A stretch of 64,000 nt of DNA. Origin: Petunia secreta (Eukaryota > Streptophyta > Magnoliopsida > Solanales > Solanaceae). The stretch is from assembly GCA_029990175.1 (NCBI GenBank), contig JARKIP010000035.1:35230001-35294000 (forward strand), given 5' to 3'. Position 1 is the stretch's first letter. Each line of letters opens with the position of its first letter. A model generated the notes under the pieces. That model made no database searches. It had not been told where the DNA came from and was given only the letters and a program-made list of their open reading frames with translations. The translations under genes were made by a program, and so were the position numbers. Of this stretch, positions 61,456-64,000 are shown one piece after another.

Positions 61456-62206
61456 TGATGCAATCGAAAACACGAAAGCGATAAAAGATAAAAGCGAGAC
61501 GAGACTTACACTAAAGTTCGAGTAGCAACGAAGAACTAGTTCCGTTACACCCCAAACGATTGGAAAGAATCACCTAACACTATGCAACTATCCTCAAGAG
61601 TCACGAGGCTCGAGCAAATAGAATGATCGAAGACGGATTGAAGAACAACTTGGATTCATCCAATTGATTTCAAGCCAAAAGTGTTACAAGGTTCAAGAGC
61701 ATTGCTCATTTAATGTTTTGTGTTCAAAGTAAGGTAAAAAAGGCAATAAATGAGGTAGGGGTGTATTTATAACACCCCAATACAATGTTTACAAGATTCT
61801 GGTCCGCGGCTCTTTAAGTTCCCTTCGCGATCGCGTCAGATTATATGCGATCGCGTGGAGAACTTAATGCTGAGGCGCGCGATCGCGCGAGACAGAGCGC
61901 GAAGGCGGAGAGCAAAAGAAGACTCTTCGCGATCGCGAAGGTGATGCACGCGATCGCGAAGAACAAAATTCCAGCGTTAGGCAGTAAGCTCAGCAGACTT
62001 CCCCTGTTTTTGCCCTGTTTTGCTCCCCTGCTTCTTGCACTGTTTCCTGCCCTGTTTCCACATGGATTGAGCTCCAATGCATTGTCTTTGAGTCCTCCCC
62101 CGAGCTCGTATCATCCACGCCTCTCCAAACCAAGTGTAGGTGAGCGTCTTGTATATCCTTGGCTTGACTTCGAGTGAATGGTCTCGATGCAATTTGGGTT
62201 GCATCA
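61456..62206 (-). repeat. R14 3' LTR
   Basis: 751 bp in minus orientation, TGATGCAA...TTGCATCA. GCGATCGC palindromes at 61825-61975. TATA-like site near 61768-61780. R and U5 resemble the R11/R12 LTR. The minus-strand PPT complement tcctccccttct is at 62207-62218. Confidence 0.9.
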
Positions 62207-62349
62207 TCCTCCCCTTCTTGAGAAGATTTCGTCCTCGAAATTAAGGCGTCCTCCTCCAAGGTATCATCACCTACATCAAAAGAAGTCAAGTCACTAACAT
62301 TGAAAGTAGTCGACACATTATACTCACCGGGCAAATCTATCACGTATGC
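61990..62349 (-). pseudogene. R14 gag-pol tail (interrupted by R15)
   Basis: End of an autonomous polyprotein: AYVIDLPGEYNVSTTFNVSD of the GPF region, ISRTKSSQEGEDD over the PPT, then the LTR-coded tail with RPFTRSQAK, stopping at 61990. The R15 LTR cuts it at 62349 after TATGC; the rest lies beyond the window. Confidence 0.85.
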
Positions 62350-63164
62350 TGATGCGGGGCAAAATGGCCTAAACGACAACCATCAAAAGCCAAGCTCGAG
62401 AGCACAACGGATACGAGTCAAGGCCTCCGGGAACGTCTTGGAAGATCATGCATTGGAGCGTCGAGGACGGAGAAAACAGGGCAGGAAAACAAGCAGCCCA
62501 AAACAGGGCAAAACAGGGGAGCAATCTGGGAGCTCACTGCCTGAGGAAGAACAAGTGTTCTTCGCGATCGCGCCACTACTCACGCGATCGCGAAGAGTAT
62601 CGCATTGGCCTGCGCGACAGCGTGTCTTTGAGCGCGAAGGCGAAGTTGAGGATCCTGAAGGTCGTGAAGATGATGGAGACCTGCGCGATCGCGATCCATT
62701 TGCGCGATCGCGATGCCTAGAGTTTTTCCTGCGCGATCGCGAGCCTCCCTGGCGCGATCGCGATGAAGAGAGGTTGATCAGCGAACCAGAATCAGCTGCA
62801 GGGCCATTTTTGTCCAAATAACAATGTAAATGTATATATAGCACATTAGCTTTTCATTTTCATTAGTTAGTCATTTTAGAAGATAGAATTTGAGAGAGAA
62901 CATTGAAGAGGCCGAGCCCTTCGAGGTTTGAAGCCCGAGGCTTCGATTATCTATGTACTTGGAACCTATGGGGATCGACACCTAGTTGGATCCATTGTAA
63001 GGTTCAAGTTTCCCTTTCTCCCTCTTGAATTCAATCCACGTAATTGAATTGAATTCGTTTCTTTCTTCTAAATTCTTGCCTTCCCAATCTTGATTTCTTG
63101 TTATCTTTATTATTTGCTTCCGCTCGTATAGATTATTAGCTTCCGCGTGTTTTGCCCCTTATCA
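62350..63164 (+). repeat. R15 5' LTR
   Basis: 815 bp, TGATGCGGGGCAAAA...TTTTGCCCCTTATCA, inverted ends matching 13 of 15. GCGATCGC palindromes at 62555-62765. TATA-like tatatata near 62833. U3 start and U5 resemble the R8 LTR. Confidence 0.92.
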
Positions 63165-63166
63165 GT

Positions 63167-63178
63167 TGGTATCAGAGC
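63167..63178 (+). other. R15 primer-binding site
   Basis: TGGTATCAGAGC, two bases after the LTR. Confidence 0.9.
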
Positions 63179-64000
63179 AAGGCTCGGGTTATGTTCTTAC
63201 AAACCCCCGTTCCTTGTTCCATATGTTAGTATTGTTGTTGTGTTGTTCTTGAAAAGGAAGAAAATAAAAAAATTGAAAAAAACTAGAAAATTTGACAAAA
63301 TTTGGTCGAGCGGGTTGGATACGAATCCCCGAGTGTTAAAAAGTAGTGGGGTTTGTTCCTTGTTGTAATCCTGTCGTTTTGATACCCATATCTCGTGTTT
63401 TGGTGTTACGATTCAAAATTTCGAAAATCGAAATCCAAAAGTTTGAAAATTCTTGAAAACGCTTCAATCTCGAATCGAAGCTTGTTGTTGTTGTTTGGGG
63501 TTGAAAAACTATTGGGGATTGATGATATTAGTTGTATACACCTTTGGGTATCGTTGGTTTTGTGTTTCGGGTTGATATCGAGCCAAAGTTTTGGCCAAAA
63601 TCGCCAAAAAACCCGTTTTTGAGCTGCTGTGAAATCGCAGAAATTAACCCTTCGCGATCGCGAAGAGCAATTTCGCGATAGCGAAGAACAAAATTATTTT
63701 TTGAAAAATTAACCCTTCGCGATCGCGCGCGTCTGTTCGCGATAGCGAAGAACAAAAAAATTTCAGAATTCCAGTTTTGGGACAGAATGTTCGCAACGGC
63801 TTCCGAACAGTTTCCAAACATCATGACTCCAATTGGACCATTAGATATGATGAGTTTGTAGATCACAAACAAAATTTCATCCGATTCCAAATCCGTTTGG
63901 TGCCGATTCGAGTCGAATCTTTTGTGTCCCGTTTTCTACCGTACCTCTTGGTTAGTGTTTTGAAGGTAATTGGCCTACTTGAAAGAAACTAATCCTTTAG
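63179..64000 (+). other. R15 5' leader (runs off window)
   Basis: Post-PBS hairpin (63184-63215), A-rich tract (63250-63300), hairpin units (63300-63560), GCGATCGC and GCGATAGC palindromes (63650-63745), donor-like TTGGTTAGT (about 63946). The conserved block and coding region lie beyond the edge, so whether R15 is autonomous cannot be told. Confidence 0.78.

Overview
The window is a block of plant nuclear DNA made almost wholly of nested LTR retrotransposons of the Ty3/gypsy superfamily. I see no host gene, rRNA, tRNA or bacterial feature. The plant origin is inferred from the single-frame gag-pol of plant type, primer-binding sites (PBS) TGGTATCAGAGC matching initiator tRNA-Met, and the nesting depth. 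The species cannot be named. The polymerase genes look chromovirus-like: GPF module after the integrase core, no recognisable chromodomain, and a reading frame that runs into the 3' LTR. Affinity to the CRM (centromeric) clade is my best guess, not proven.

Layout, with my own labels. R1 (+, 1-~2940): 3' half of a gag-pol element. R2 (-, ~2965-5264): LTR, leader and gag start, inserted in the gag of R3. R3 (-, 5265-7999, resuming 60711-61378): its LTR was opened by a 52.7-kb compound insertion flanked by the 5-bp duplication GTTAC. That compound is R4 (-) and R6 (+), joined head to head at ~16860, each keeping only its own 3' LTR at the outer end. Inside the R4 LTR sits R5 (+, 8071-14494, duplication AAGTA). 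Inside R6 sit R7 (+, 18787-38389, ATGAA), R10 (+, 39103-44383, TTATT) and R11 (+, 44594-59867, CTACT). Inside R7 sit R8 (-, 24302-30019, GTTTG) and R9 (+, 31753-37801, GGCGC with one mismatch). Inside R11 sits R12 (+, 46778-54425, CCGAG). At the right end are an RT scrap R13, then R14 (-) and R15 (+), which runs off the window.

R7, R11 and R12 are autonomous (gag, protease, reverse transcriptase, RNase H, integrase in one frame). R12 is intact (1681 codons, LTRs identical by eye). R7 and R11 have open frames broken only by later insertions. R4, R5, R6, R8, R9 and R10 lack reverse transcriptase and integrase. In their place they carry a long unrecognised acidic protein, here called X. R5 shows how it arose: gag and protease are kept, X replaces RT-RNase H-integrase core, and a scrap of integrase C-terminus remains before the polypurine tract (PPT). 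In the others the gag part is replaced or eroded and the protease fold loses its active site stepwise.

Autonomous and X elements share the PBS, a hairpin just after it, a conserved leader block and the sequence before the PPT, as expected if X elements are mobilised in trans. All elements except R1 carry clusters of short GC-rich palindromes (GCGATCGC, or GGCG-spacer-CGCC types). Wherever both are visible, the palindrome type in the LTR is the same as in that element's own leader.
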